64,000 nt of DNA from Amblyornis subalaris (taxonomy: Eukaryota > Chordata > Aves > Passeriformes > Ptilonorhynchidae): positions 2,131,457 through 2,195,456 of the forward strand of contig JACAXG010000081.1 in the NCBI GenBank assembly GCA_018881555.1, read 5' to 3'. Both the position numbers and the translations under genes were made by a program. A model generated the notes under the pieces. It was not told the DNA's origin. It saw nothing but the letters and a program-made list of their open reading frames with translations, and did no database searches. Positions 33,906 to 46,700 of this stretch are shown here, in pieces; positions within the stretch are counted from its first letter, which is position 1, and each line of letters opens with the position of its first letter.

Positions 33906-36540
33906 GGGGTTGATGGGCTCTCCTGCTCCTGGCTCCCTCTTTTCCCCCTTCCCAGCCTCATCCACCTCCTCACGCTGCCTCCATCCCGACTTGGAGGCCA
34001 AAACCCTCCCAGCACATCCTCTGTGGGAGGAGCAGATACTTGGAACGGCGTCGGATTTAAGGGTGAAAATAACGTTGGAGGCACTCAGCTGAGCACAGGA
34101 ACCTCTGTGTCTGCAGTGCAAGAATTCCCTGGGAATGGTTTGGGGAATGTCCATTTGGACTGGACAGAACCAAGCTGGAGCTGNAGCTCCCTCTGAAGCA
34201 GAGGCTGCTCCAGGGGAGGCCACAGGNAACAAAATCGTTGTGTGTGAGAAAGACTCGTGAACTGATGCTGCTGATCGTGCTGTGTGTCCAAGGAGGTCCC
34301 CACCAGGTCCCTGGAAGGTGGAGCAAGGCCCACTCTGCCCGAAGGAAGCAGCAAAGCCTGGATCCTTCCCCCAGCCTGCATTTCACACGGAACACCCTCG
34401 GGAGACACACGTGGGATGCTTCGAGGCACAGCCCCAGCGAGGAGGCACTTAAACCAACGCCTCCCTGGAAGAAAGGCTCGGAAATGGGAAAACTTGGGAA
34501 TATTCGTGGCAAAGCAGCCAACTGTCTGCACTGCATGTCTGTCTTTGCACAGAAGACGAGCGAGACCCTCACACCTCGGCTGAAACTCGGATTGAGGAAT
34601 TCCCTTAACCTTGGGAAACGAGGTGATGCTTGAAAATTTTGGTGAAGTCGCGTTTATTTTGTTGGTTTTTCAAACATAGATGATTTCCTGGCTGGAATTC
34701 CTCCTCCTGCCACGGCAGGCGCATCNTTGGTGGGGGAGACTTTGCTCGTGGGAGAAGGACTTGGCGGGGCCCAAACACGGAAATCCCTGGGGCTCTGCAG
34801 AGGTGCAGGATGGGCTGAGACGGCGAGAAAAGAAGCACAAGTGTTAAACCCAGCGGTTTTAGTCGATTTAATCAGCTGAAGAACGGAGAGCAAATATGGA
34901 TCTGGCTCTCAGCGGGACGTTGCTCCTCTTGCATTAATTCCCAGCGTGGCAGAAACCCCGTGGTCACCGGAGCTGTGGATGAACGGAGGAGAAAGGGTCG
35001 CTGCTGCCGGCACCTGGGCTTATCCCGGCTTTAGCAGCACGAGGCGCAGAGGGAGAGTGGGACTGGGGGCCAGGACTGCTGGAAGAGCCCATGGAACAGG
35101 TCCTGAGCCCTCGGAGTTGAGCTGAGGGTACCGAGGCTCCCAGGGATTCCAGGGAATCGCGGAGGTGAAAGGAGCCGCGGTGTGAAATCGATGCGGNGCG
35201 AAAGCGCCTGCACAAATTACAGCTAATTAGAGCAGCGGCTCTCATTAACTTGGTTCGGCCGTGCCCTGCCCGGAGGCCAGCCCGTGGTGGGGGTGGGGGA
35301 GAGGGAGCTTCTCCGTGGGATCTTCCAGCAAATTGCTCTGCCGGCGGATCCCGGTGTGAGGATGGATGGCAGAGCTCCTGCCCCTGGCACAGCCGAACCC
35401 CTCCCAGGCATCCCTGCCCCGNGGAGCCGTGTCCTGGCTCACCCCGCAGCTCCCCGGCACCCAAATGAATTCACGCTCAGACCACAAAATCTCAGAGACC
35501 TCAAAAGACCCCTTTAAAAATCCCTGGAAAAGCGCCCGGTGTTTGGGGGGGTGAGGGCTGAGCCGTTCCCATCGCTGGGAATTCCAAGGTGCTCTTCCCA
35601 CTGCCCCGGGGGGAGCTGCTGGCAGGCTGGGGGAGACGGAGCCAGGCTTTTTTGGGACATCTCACCTCCAAAAGCCCCGCGGAGCTGCAGCACGCGTTTG
35701 TTCGCAGCCTCCCCGCGGCGTGACAGGTTCGTGGTGCTCTCCTGGGCCCGCGGAGGAGGCTGAACGAAAGCTCCAGCGACCCTGAAATCGTGAGAGACTG
35801 ACCCCAAACCCGCCCTTCCGCCGCGCTGATGGGTTCGGGCTGCCAGCNGCCGCAGCCCCCCGGGAAGGGAGGGGGGCCCCGGGCTGCCCGCACAGGTAAT
35901 GGCCCATTAGCGGGAGGAGAATTGATTTTCTGGAATGCAACACAGACCTGGATCTTGGGAAGCCCTGGTCCCAAAGGTGTTATATTTAGTTTCTTTCGGA
36001 ACATGATCTAGTAGCCCTTAAAACGGGGGATAGAATGTATCANTACTAAAGTTATTTTTATTTTTCACCGGTGTTACAGAGAGCTTTTTTTATGGCGTGT
36101 GCGTGTGTGTCTGTAACATAATTATACCTCGTCTGTTTTCCGTAGCCACTTGTTACAGCGTCTCTGTTCTGGCTCAAAACTGTANTTTTATTGTTAAAGC
36201 GGTGGGAAAAACCTTTCACCCTGCTGGGCTGGTGGGTGCCAGCCACCCCCCGGATGTGCCACCCCGATGACAATCCTGCCAAATGCCACCCTCTCCCCGG
36301 TGTTGTCCCCGCTGGCATCGCTCCGTGCTCGGGGGTTCCNTGCGCTTGGCCGCCGAGCCAGCTGGCGTTAATGTGCTTTTCCAAAATAATGGAGAGTTTG
36401 GTGGTCTTTAACTGCCGGTCCAGCCTTGGCAGCACCCTGACTCCAGCCTGGGGCTGCCACCCCTCGCCCCGGGACAGCCGCGCTGGCAGCGCGGGGCTGG
36501 ATGCGGCGAGGGAAGGCGAATTAAAAATGTATCCAGCCGA

Positions 36541-36960
36541 TTAAAAAAACCAAAAAAAAATAAGGCAGCGATTTAATGATGGCTGACATCAAGAGAAGAT
36601 CCAAAAAACAGCGTGCTTTGATTCCCATAATCATCCCGAGGCAGGCTGCTCATCTTTATTCATAGCCCTTCAAAGCCGCGCTCGGAGCTGTCGCGCTCAG
36701 GCGGGCGCTTGGGACGCTGAACACGTCGGCACCGCCGCTCTGGGCCCGGCCCGGCGCCGTCACCCACCCTCCCCCGTCAATTTGAGGGTGCAATTAAAGG
36801 GATGAGAGCTCTGCCGTTGGCTCCGAGCCGGAGGAGAGGCAGGAAAAGCGGATCTGGGGAGCGGGGCCGGCGTGGGGTCACGCAAAGCCGCTCCCCGCGG
36901 TGACGCGGTTTGAGCCGTTTTAAGAAGGCAGCAAAATGAGAAAGGAAAAGATCTCCAAAA
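36541..36960. promoter_or_regulatory. Candidate conserved non-coding element
   Basis: High-complexity block with AT words ('gatttaatgatggctgacat', 'cataatcatcccgaggc') followed by CpG-retaining sequence ('gccgcgctcggagctgtcgc'). No repeat or ORF explains it. Regulatory role is inference. Confidence 0.3.
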
Positions 36961-37100
36961 GTGTCTCAGGGCACTAACGAGGGCTCAGGGGACGCAGCGC
37001 AGGGATGGGGCTTAGCGGCGAGGCTGGAATGGGCCGTCGGAGGCAGGGAGGGAATGCAGGGAGGCTGCTTCGCCCTGATGGATTTGGGGGAAAAGTCAGG

Positions 37101-37316
37101 ATTGGGTGAGGCCCTGGCACAGGTTGCCCAGAGAAGCTGTGGCTGCCCCATCCCTGGAAGTGNCCAAGGCCAGGCCAGATGGGACTTGGAGCAACCTGGG
37201 ATAGTGGAAGGTGTCCCCGCCCGTGGGAGCAGGATGGGCTTTAAGGTCCCTCCCAACCCAAACCATTCTGGGATTCGATTCTGTTCATTCTACGATTTTA
37301 CGATTCCTGCGGTCCC
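37101..37316 (+). mobile_element. CR1 LINE 3' fragment
   Basis: 'ggtgaggccctggcacaggt', 'tgcccagagaagctgtggct', 'cttggagcaacctgggatag', 'ccattctgggattcg' followed by a degenerate 'attctacgattttacgattc' tail, the 8-base-type CR1 terminal repeat. Sense orientation, good preservation. Confidence 0.92.
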
Positions 37317-39031
37317 ATCCCAACCTGCAGCCTCTTTCCACAAGCAAACCCCTGCAGGATTGACATGTCAGAATCCAGCCTGGAGCGCGCTGGAGGCTCC
37401 ATTACCTCACTCACCCAGGTGTTTTCCGAGCCAGGTGTTCAAATGCTGCAATTGCTACTGAATCCTTCTAAAATTAAGGAATTTCTGAGAGAGTTGTTCT
37501 CCCTTGAAAGTTCCCCACTCTCCTGCATTGCACAAACTCATCTGGAAGTCTGTCCCTCAACCTGAGATTAAAGCCAAGCAGCAGCCCTGGGTGAATTAAA
37601 TCACACATTCCAAGCCACCAGCCTCTGATACAGATAAATTATATTTCTTTTTCCCNTTTTTCCTGCTTTTCCAAGATGATGTCATCAGTGCATCTTTAGA
37701 GGGAATGCTCTGAGACAGCTCTGCCTGGTGCTGTCCATAACACACCTCCGACCACGGCAAGGCCAGGCACTGCTGCTGGGCTTTGTGTGCATCATTCCTA
37801 CTCCAGAGGGGGATTTCGGAGCAGGACGATTCGCCTGGCAACGCACGAGTCATGGATAGAGCTGGAATTGTGAGTCAAAAGGTATTAAGGGAAAATGCAG
37901 TTGAGAAGTGCCTGAAATAGTGGAGTTTTCATGCAAAATGAGGGGTTTGCTGCCACATCCCTGCTGCTGCCCTGGAATTGCACTTGGTTATCCCAATTGC
38001 TCTTGCAGGAAAATCGCCCTCCCAGGGCTGAATTTGGCACCTTCCAAGGAGAACAAGCTCCTAATTAATCATCTGACACCCAAAACGTGGCAAAAGGGCA
38101 ACATTCCCTCCACCTCCAGCACAGGAGCAGCTCTTTTTTCTTAATTTCCCATCCTTTTACTATGCAACCGATTTCCACGGAATGTTCCCGGGATGGAGGC
38201 GGCTGGATACAATTTTGGCTTTGCTTTCCTCCCTTCACAGCTGGGTAACGCAGAAACCTTTCCGTGGCTGTCCCAGCCCGGGACACGCCCTGGGTGTGCC
38301 CGCAGTGAGATATTGTGAAATTCAGCGTACGGGGCTGAAAATACCTGAACTCGTCCCTAAATCCTGAGCAGGTGCCGCAGGAGCGATGCCATTCGGGACC
38401 GGAGGCGTTAAACGCAGTCTTGTTACTCCGAGTTCGTTTTCAGCTCTGGTTTTCCAGTGAGCTGTGTTGCAAGTGTTTAAAATTTGGGGTTTTTTGATAC
38501 CAGTNTGATGCTAAAACCAGCTGCTCATCCCCTCGTGCTGGTGACTCCACCGTGGTGTGGGCCTTGTGTTCAGTTCCCAGTAAAAAAAAAAAAAGTGATT
38601 TTTTGCTGTTTTTTTGTTTTTTTTTTTAAACCTGATGTTGAATTTATTTTTTTAATGGTTTGGTTTTTTTTTTTTTCTCTCCTTCGAACTCGAAACTGTT
38701 CTTTCATACGCAAAGTTCAATAAAACGGCTGAAACGCAGCGCGTGGTGTTTGGCACTGCAGAGGGGGAAGGGGAGATGTTGGGGTGGAAAGGGGTGGTGG
38801 GAGGAGGTTTGAGGGGAGTCCTCCGGGTGAATTCATTTTTCAGGGTGAAATAATCCGAAATTTAATGCCATTCGCAGGAGTCCAATTCACCCTGCTGCAG
38901 AAATAAAATGCCAGGGGAAAATCCGCACATTTCCGGCATCCCAGGCAGCCACCTGGACTGAAAGAGCCCCAGGCAAAGCCTTAAAATGTTGCTGAAGCGT
39001 CCCAGGAAGGGATGGCAGGGACGGTGCTGCG
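37317..39031. other. Intergenic, no gene recognised
   Basis: High-complexity unique sequence, partly AT-rich, with A and T homopolymers at 38580-38675. No supported gene. Confidence 0.45.
38719..38724 (+). terminator. Candidate polyadenylation signal
   Basis: AATAAA in 'caaagttcaataaaacggct' follows a T-rich stretch and is followed within 30 bases by 'gcgtggtgtttggc', a GT-rich downstream element. It looks like the end of a + strand transcript, about 16.4 kb after KCNA3, but no exon is recognised. Confidence 0.3.
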
Positions 39032-39083
39032 GCACAGGGAATTCCGGCACAGGGAATTCCGGCACAGGGAATTCCGGCACAGG
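39032..39083. repeat. 15-bp tandem repeat (gcacagggaattccg)n
   Basis: Three and a half perfect copies of gcacagggaattccg, each with an EcoRI-type gaattc core. Local recent expansion. Confidence 0.95.
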
Positions 39084-39282
39084 GGCTGCGCGGGGTCTGC
39101 CCCGCCCGCTCCCAGCACGGATGGAAATCCTGCAAAATGAGCTCTGCAGCTCGTTTGAAAACCTCACTCTTGGCTTCCAAGCACGTCTGGGAGCTTCACC
39201 CGAAAGTGAAAGTGGCCAAAGAGAGTCAAAGGTTTGGTTTAGGGTTTTGGTTGCCTTCAAAATATTGAAGCTGTTTCTCCTC

Positions 39283-39458
39283 TGCTGCCTGGAGAAGCTG
39301 TGGCTGCCCCGTCCCTGGGAGTGTCCAAGGCCAGGCTGGAGCAAGCTGGGATAGTGGAAGGTGTCCCTGCCCATGGCAGGGGGTGGAATGAGATGAAATT
39401 TAAGGTCCCTTCCCATCCAAACCACTCCAGGGTTCCATGACTCCATGATTCCATGATA
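39283..39458 (+). mobile_element. CR1 LINE 3' fragment
   Basis: 'ctgcctggagaagctgtggc', 'gtccaaggccaggctggagc', 'aaggtcccttcccatccaaa', then tail 'ccatgactccatgattccat'. Sense, about 175 bases. A dozen bases of the usual 'tgggacttggagcaacc' part are deleted. Confidence 0.9.
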
Positions 39459-40482
39459 AAATGGCTTGGGCTGGGCATTCAAGTGCTGCTCTGTCCCAGG
39501 GCCACAGGTCCCAGGCTCCTGCCAAGGGATTTCCTTTCAGTGGTCACCGAGCCAGGAGCACAGACTGTTATCCCAAATGACCTGGCTATTTGTGCAAATC
39601 CCAATCCTGGGACTGAAATCCAGGCAGAAATCCCATGAGAAGCTCCAGGTGCCGAGCTGGGGGGCTCAGGAGCGGGAGCAGAGCAGCAGCCACCTGTGCC
39701 CACAGCCACCCTGGACGGGATCAAACCGGGGGAATTCAGTAATGATGGAGGGAGAACCTCAAATTCCTGAGCTTTACAAAACATCTTGCCCCTGCCGGCC
39801 TCAGGAATTCTGATAGGGTCAAAGAAGTTCCTAGAAAAGCAGCACTGGGTGCTGGNGCTGCTCTGTGTGGTTTCAGCTCTCTCTGCTCTCGAGGTCTGCT
39901 GGGAGCACCAGCTCTGCTGGGGGAGGATGATCCACGATGAGCAAAATCAGCTTCAGCCCCAATATTCCCGAATTCTCTCGGTGGGGCTGTGCTGGATGCT
40001 ACCACAGCGGCTCCTGGCCCGTGGGGGTGGCAGGGGCAGGTTTCAGCCGGTTCAGGGTCTCTCTGGGGTGGGTTTTAGCAACTTTCNCTGCTTCTTTCCC
40101 TGCTGTGACCTCGATTTCTGTATCAGCTCCCCGAATGTCTGCGGTGTCCCCAGCTGCAGGTTTCGGTTGACACGAGGAGTGCTGAAGCATCNGGGAAAAA
40201 CAGGATGTGGCAAACCCCGAGAGGCAGATGGGGCACGACTGGCACCAGCCAGACCAGCCCCGGAGCAAGGACAGGTCCAGCAGGTCTGGTGTGTGCCACC
40301 TGGGATGGCCCAGGGAGCCACAGGAAACACCTCCCACACCACACTGAGGAGTGGAGGGAGATGTTCCCATACCCAGTCCAGGGGCAATCTTGATTTGAGG
40401 CCCAGCCCCAGCCCCCATGGGGTTTGTAGGGTTTCCAGGCCAAACTTGGGGTGGTCAGTGCATGGAGAACACCGAGGAGCGG
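39459..40482. other. Intergenic, no gene recognised
   Basis: Unique GC-rich sequence. Several frames are open into the gap, but only because N bases cannot encode a stop. No domain recognised. Confidence 0.45.
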
Positions 40483-41265
40483 CAGAGGGACAGGACGTGG
40501 TCAGTGCTGGCAGANGGACAGGACANGGTCAGTGNTCCAGAGGGACAGGACACGGTCAGTGCTGGCAGAGGGACAGGACATGGTCAGTGCTGGCAGAGGG
40601 ACAGGANNNNNNNNNNNNNNNNNNNNNNNNNNNNNNNNNNNNNNNNNNNNNNNNNNNNNNNNNNNNNNNNNNNNNNNNNNNNNNNNNNNNNNNNNNNNNN
40701 NNNNNNNNNNNNNNNNNNNNNNNNNNNNNNNNNNNNNNNNNNNNNNNNNNNNNNNNNNNNNNNNNNNNNNNNNNNNNNNNNNNNNNNNNNNNNNNNNNNN
40801 NNNNNNNNNNNNNNNNNNNNNNNNNNNNNNNNNNNNNNNNNNNNNNNNNNNNNNNNNNNNNNNNNNNNNNNNNNNNNNNNNNNNNNNNNNNNNNNNNNNN
40901 NNNNNNNNNNNNNNNNNNNNNNNNNNNNNNNNNNNNNNNNNNNNNNNNNNNNNNNNNNNNNNNNNNNNNNNNNNNNNNNNNNNNNNNNNNNNNNNNNNNN
41001 NNNNNNNNNNNNNNNNNNNNNNNNNNNNNNNNNNNNNNNNNNNNNNNNNNNNNNNNNNNNNNNNNNNNNNNNNNNNNNNNNNNNNNNNNNNNNNNNNNNN
41101 NNNNNNNNNNNNNNNNNNNNNNNNNNNNNNNNNNNNNNNNNNNNNNNNNNNNNNNNNNNNNNNNNNNNNNNNNNNNNNNNNNNNNNNNNNNNNNNNNNNN
41201 NNNNNNNNNNNNNNNNNNNNNNNNNNTGGTCAGTGCTGCAGAGGGACAGGATGGGTCAGTGCCGG
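40483..41265. repeat. 28-bp minisatellite interrupted by the assembly gap
   Basis: Units of 28 bases containing 'gtcagtgctggcagagggac' repeat about four times before the gap (to 40606) and resume after it (from 41227), with small differences between copies. The gap therefore lies inside the array and its true size is unknown. Confidence 0.92.
40607..41226. other. Assembly gap, 620 N
   Basis: Continuous run of N between two pieces of the same minisatellite. The length may be estimated or arbitrary; nothing can be said about its content beyond probable further repeat copies. Confidence 0.99.
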
Positions 41266-43330
41266 CAGTGTGTGCCCGAGCCAGGCTGTATTCACCAATA
41301 TTTAAGGGAAGAGCTGCCAGGAGCAGAGATGCTGGGGGGGTCAGGTGTGATTCCAGGGTGGATCTTTCCTTCTTCACCCCCAGAGGCTGTGGAGGGCACT
41401 GGGCAAATGCCCCCAGTGCTGGGTGCTGGGAGCCACCCCTGGAGCGGGCACTGCTGCTGGGAGGTTTCTCATGGATAAATTCGGTTTCAATAAAGCTCTG
41501 GAGGAGCCTGGCTGTGGTTTCTGCTGCCTTTTGGCCCCTGCTTTGCCCTCCTTAGCCGAGTGTGGGCATCCCACGGGGGGCCTGGTGGCTGTGGCAGCTC
41601 CGGCAGCTCCTCGCAGCGGAGCTGCTCCGTAAATCCTTCCCCAGCTGCCTTGAAATTTCCTGCCTGGGAATTTCCCCGGGAGCCATTTCCTCCCTGCATT
41701 ATGAAGAAATATGGATTCGCCACCCCCTGCTCGTCACCTCAGCACCGTGCAGGGTTTTAATGACCTGTGTCCTGTNCCTCTTTCCAAGCCAGAGCGTCCG
41801 GCTCTTCCAAGCGTGACTTTTCCAGGATGCTGGATGCTCTTCCAGCCTGGAGTCAGGCTCCTACAGGTATTTCCCTGCTCCTCAAACCACGCCTTGCTAA
41901 GGAGCCCTTGTCTTGGATACTTCACTTGCTATCTTTTGAGTGGATCCGAAGGGACCTTCCTTTGTATTCCAACCTGTGAGGCCTGGCATCCTTCTCCAAG
42001 GGTGGTTATCCACCCCTCTGCTGTCATATTGATCCATGGCAATGCTAAGGTTGTAATTCCCCGTATGGAATTCTCCTTTACTTCACAGCACCTTGTCCAG
42101 GCCATTTGTTATTATTCAATTTATTGATAGATTTTGTTCTCCCAGTGCTGCGCTTCCAGCCCCTTCCCTCACCACGTTTGTCCACAGGCAGCCCCGATCC
42201 CGAGGATTTGGGTGGTGTTTCTGCCCTGTCGGGATTTGGGAAGGCTGGAAGAGACTTTATCTCCTGCTCTGTCGGGTGTGAGAGGCACCTCTTGGTTTAT
42301 CCTGATGGTAGGAGAGGAAATATTCCCCTGGCTTCCCTGTGGGATCACAGAGGATGCTGCAAGGACGGTGATTCCACAGAGTGAAGGGATTTGGGATGCT
42401 CCCAGGCCCTTCCCGCTAACACAAGCACTTCCTTTATCTGCCAACATTCCACAGCCCCGGGGGGTTTGAGCACAGATCGAGGGAACCATCGGGATCTGGA
42501 CCGTGGATCTGAGCTGCTCCTGCCCTGGCCGAGTCACCGGCCCTGGGGGTGATCCCACGGCTCCCACGGGTGCTCAGGGGTGCTCCTTGTCTGGGAAAAC
42601 GTGAGCGGGAAGCGGAGCGTGGGGAGGGGGAGAAGGGGAAGCCGTGGCTAAAAATAGCGATTTTTGAAAGAAAGGGATGAAAACCTCTTTGAAGAAATGA
42701 GGGGAGAGGGGGAGTGTTTCCATGGGAACGGGGAAGTCTGGCTCTTCCCAAAAGAGGGGGTGGGAGGGGAAGAAATAGTAAATACAGAGGAATGACGGGG
42801 AAGAGGAGGCTGCCTGTCAGCGGCATTCCCCACGGAGCGGGGGGACATTCCCCACGGATCCCGGGGATGGGGCTGTGGGGTCTGGGTCCCGGGGGGAGCA
42901 GATGGGGCTCTGGCACTGCCTCCCACACAGCCTTGGACGTGTCACACTGCATCCTGCCCGTGCCACCTCAGCCCTGGAGCTGTCCCCTGCCCGGCTCACC
43001 GGACACAGCAGTGGCCCAGAGCTGCTGGGGACATCCCCAGGGTCAGGTTGGTGCCACCACGATGGGGCCTCTCCAGCCGCTCCCACCAGCTCAGCAGGGG
43101 CGAAAAATAATGAGTGAGTGTCCTCCAAATTCTTTGGGAAGAAAAAAAAAANAAATCCTGGCTTTTTTATTCCAGGAATTTTCCACCATGGCATGGCCAT
43201 TCCCAGGGGAGGCTGCAGGGCAGGGAACGGTGCTGGGCAGCAGAGATATGGGGGGTGTGGGTTGNAGGGTGAGAACAGCTGGGCTTACAGAGGGATTGGG
43301 GGCCAGGAAGAGTGGGCTGGGCTGGCCTGG
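41266..43330. other. Intergenic, no gene recognised
   Basis: No domain-bearing frame. An AATAAA at 41489-41494 ('ggtttcaataaagctctgg') followed by 'ggctgtggtttctgctgcc' resembles a + strand transcript end but no gene body is recognised. The 41900-42180 part is AT-richer and unique. Confidence 0.45.
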
Positions 43331-43745
43331 AATTTGGCACGGCTCCCGAAGAGGCACGATCCACAATTTGGCCGAGTGTGGATCCACAGTTTGGCACAGC
43401 TCATAGTTTGGCACGGCTCGGGATCTGGCACGGCCCAGATTTGGCATGACCCGGATTTTAACTGAAAAGGGTCGATTTAGAGTCGATACAGGAAGAAATT
43501 GTTCCCTGTGAGGGTGGGGAGGCCCTGGCACAGGTTGCCCAGAGAAGCTGTGGCTGCCCCATCCCTGGAAGTGCCCAAGGCCAGGTTGGACAGGGCTTGG
43601 AGCAACCTGGGCTGGTGGAACGTGTCCCTGCCCNTAGCAGGGGATGGGACTGGATGGACTTTAAGCTCCTTCCAACCCAAACCATCTGGGATTCCACGAT
43701 TTGGCACAGCTCCCCGTCTGGCACGGCCATGGGGCCGGCACGTCC
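43331..43745. repeat. Degenerate 'tttggcacggctc' minisatellite split by a CR1
   Basis: Variants of 'tttggcac(a/g)gctc' recur at about 43334, 43390, 43410, 43427 and again after the CR1 at about 43700-43740. The split suggests the CR1 landed in, or next to, a pre-existing array. Confidence 0.7.
43496..43703 (+). mobile_element. CR1 LINE 3' fragment
   Basis: 'gtgaggtgggg'-type start, 'aggccctggcacaggttgcc', 'cagagaagctgtggctgccc', 'cttggagcaacctgggctgg', 'ccttccaacccaaaccatct', 'gggattccacgat'. Sense, well preserved. Confidence 0.92.
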
Positions 43746-46700
43746 CGTGAGTGTGGCCCAGCTCTGCGGCCACTCCGCTCAGGGCCATCTCGTGGCCGGA
43801 GCTGCCTCGGTGCCACCGTGCCCGGGGGGTGGGGAGGGCACTCCCAGCCCGAGCCGGCGGCTCCTCCCTGCANCAGCTCCGCGTGGGAGGAGGAGAAGAG
43901 GGAGCTCATCCTCTCAAACCACCTTCCCTCGCGGCGTGTTTGCAGCCCTGCTGCTCCCGGCAGGGAGGAGAGCCCGGGCTGACGGGAACATCTCACCCTG
44001 CTCCGCGTCCCAGCCCTGACCTCCAGCAGCTCTCGGCCCCCGCCCAGCAGCACCAGGCGCTGGGGCTGAGACCCGCGGGCTCTAAAAACGGCGTCGGCAG
44101 GGCTGCTCGCCCCGCCTGTGCCGTGGGGGAGAGGCTTCCACCCCGGGCATGGCCTGCACGGGGAGCCAGCCCCGGGGCTGGTGGCTGGAAGGGGCTGTGT
44201 CCCCTTGGGGAGGTACAGAGGGGACCCTGAGGTCACCTACAGCTCCCCCCGGGCGAAGGAAATCTGTCTGCAGGCGCTGCTCGTCTCCAAAGGAGGGTTT
44301 GGCCCTTTCCACCAGAGGTTTTGGCCATCTCCCCCGCAGGTTTCTCCCCTCTCCCCTTACTCTTCTCTTCCCTAATCTCAACAACCAGAAGGTTTCAACT
44401 TTCGGCCCTACTTCCCTGTTTCTTGGAGAGCAGCAGCCCCCGGGGCTGGAGGATGAGGGATGCTGCACTGGGAGATGGGCATGGGCTGGTGGAAGAAGAA
44501 ATCCTGACCTGAGGAAGAAGAAACGGAGATGGTCATGATCTCTCCTCTGTCCTGGGGTGCCACAGCCAGCCCTGGCTCGGCAAAGCTGCTGTTTAATNGG
44601 CAGGTGTTTAGTTGGCATCATGGATAAAGCTTTGGGCACATCTGGAGCCCTGAAGCGACTCCGTGCTTGGTCCCTCCGGAGCAGGAGGACTGGAAGGACA
44701 GAGGGACTTGGCTGGGTCCCCTCAGCGGTGGTCCAGAGCCACAGGGCTCAGGTGACACTGCAATAAACCCCAGGGATGGTGGGGGCTCTGTCAGGGATGC
44801 TGTGCAGGCCTGTGAGCCGTGGCTGCTTCCAGAGCAGAAATCCCTCACCCCTGGCTGGAAGGAGGAGCCTTCTGATTCCTTTTCCCTTCCTGAATTTGCC
44901 CTGTCCTGTTGTGCAAGTGAAATCAAGTGGCTTTGGGACCCTTTTGGAGCAGCCCAGGCGGGAGACACCCTCCAGGCCCAACCCCCACCCTGCACCAGCC
45001 CCAGCCCAGCAGCAGAGCCTGGCAGGAAATATTCCCAGTCATCCGAGAACTGAGGTCCTTTGCCATGTTTTTGAGCTAAAAGACTTTTATTTCAGTGAGC
45101 AGTGCCCAGCTCCTCTCCAGAGTGGCTCTCCAGGCTGCTGGAGCATCGTTGGAGGCAAAATGTNGCAACTCAGCTGTCTTGACCGGATGAGAATTCAGAC
45201 TGGAACCCAAAGGAGCTGTTTTTAAAATAATTGGGTATTTTATACTGAAAAACACCTTGGAGAAATCCAGAGGGAGAAGGTGTTTAATGTTTGCTTTGCA
45301 GGCAGGTGATTTTTGCTGTTCTGCCTTCACCAGTCGTGCCTTCCCAGCGCCCAGGAGAACCACAGACCAGGACATTCTCCCAGGGATTAGGAGATCCTTG
45401 CAGCATCCAGGAGATTGTCCAGGGCTCCAGGATATTCTCCCAAGGTTCAGGAGATTCTCCCAGGGGCCAGGAGCCCTTCCCAGCAGCTCTTTTTGCTCTG
45501 CTCCTCCTTTTCTGCCTCACTCCCGATCCTTCCCCCGTGTCCCCGGGCTGGGGAATCCACTCTGACCCATCCCACCGCGGTATTTTGGGATTCACCAGCA
45601 GCACCTGCCACGGGAGAGCAGATCCTGCTCCGTGGCTCCGTGCCGCTGTGTTCCCAGGCTCTGCTCGTTTTTAGACATCCCTNGGCATCCCCTCCTCTCT
45701 CCCCAGCGCCGAGGGAGGGGCGAGGAGGTGCCGGGGGTCCCGGAGCTCCGCGCTCTGCCGTCGGCAGCGGGTGGCGGGTCGGATGCTTTCCCTGCCGAGG
45801 GAATCACAGTCCCGGGAATTCGCTCGCAGCTTTCACAGCTCCTCAAACACCACCAGGCCCAGTTCTGTCAACCCCTCCGGCTGGAAAAGCGTGGCTCAGA
45901 TGGAGATGGGGCTCGGTGCTCTGCCCTGTCCTACCCCTCTGCAGGGCAATCCTTGGGCCAGGTTGGATCCTCCTCCCGGAACGGCCGCTGGGATCTGCTC
46001 CAGCCCTCAGAGTCCCTCTGGCTTTGCNGGAGGTGGGATGGGGACCCCAGGAGGGACACCACGGGGAGTTGCCATGGCCTGAGGCTGTGCAGGAGGTGTG
46101 ATGGTGATGGGACAGGGTCTGTCCTCTTCGGAAAGCTTCTCCCACCCCTTCCCTGGAAGGAGCATCCTGAGTGTCCTGAGCAGTGGGGAGTGAGGCTGGG
46201 TGTGGGTTGGGCTTTCCGGTGACACTGGGACTTGAATTCAGCCATTCTGGAAGAGGCCAGGCCTGGGGATAACCCTGCCCTGTGGCTTTCATCCATCCCC
46301 CACAGCCCAACATCACGGAGCATCTCCCAAACCAACCGTCAGCAGGATATGGGGGAAAAATATGGGGGAAAAGCACATTTTTTGCTATTTGTGTCTGCAA
46401 AGCCACAAACAGAGGGTCTGAACAGCCCTCGGAGGCTTCCCTGGGAGTAAAGGCAGTAAAACAAGAAGAGATCACCCTGGACACAGGATCGCCCGGTTCC
46501 GGGAACATCCTCCCACCGAGTGCTTTTCCCAGCACCACCCACGCAGACGGGGTAAGAATTCCAGTTTGGGTGTCTGTAAAACCCATTGAGATAAGAGAAA
46601 TAATTCAGGAGGAAATCATTATTTAATAATAATACTGAGCAAAGGCGTCTTCTTGTTAAATCCTTGTGCAACAGCCAAGTGGGTGCAGAGCTCAGCTCGT

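Larger units (their letters stand above)
31800..36540. other. Intergenic, no gene recognised
   Basis: No coding or RNA gene recognised. The 32390-32660 block is AT-rich and complex. A tandem repeat, a hairpin and a 23-base poly(A) (33126-33148) are noted. The 35940-36200 stretch ('agttatttttatttttcacc', 'gtgtgcgtgtgtgtctgtaa') resembles UTR or regulatory DNA but has no transcript model. Confidence 0.45.

Noticed and set aside
39786..41555. 589-codon frame across the gap, with similar frames in both strands
   Set aside because: More than 200 codons are N. The frame is open only because N cannot be read as a stop.
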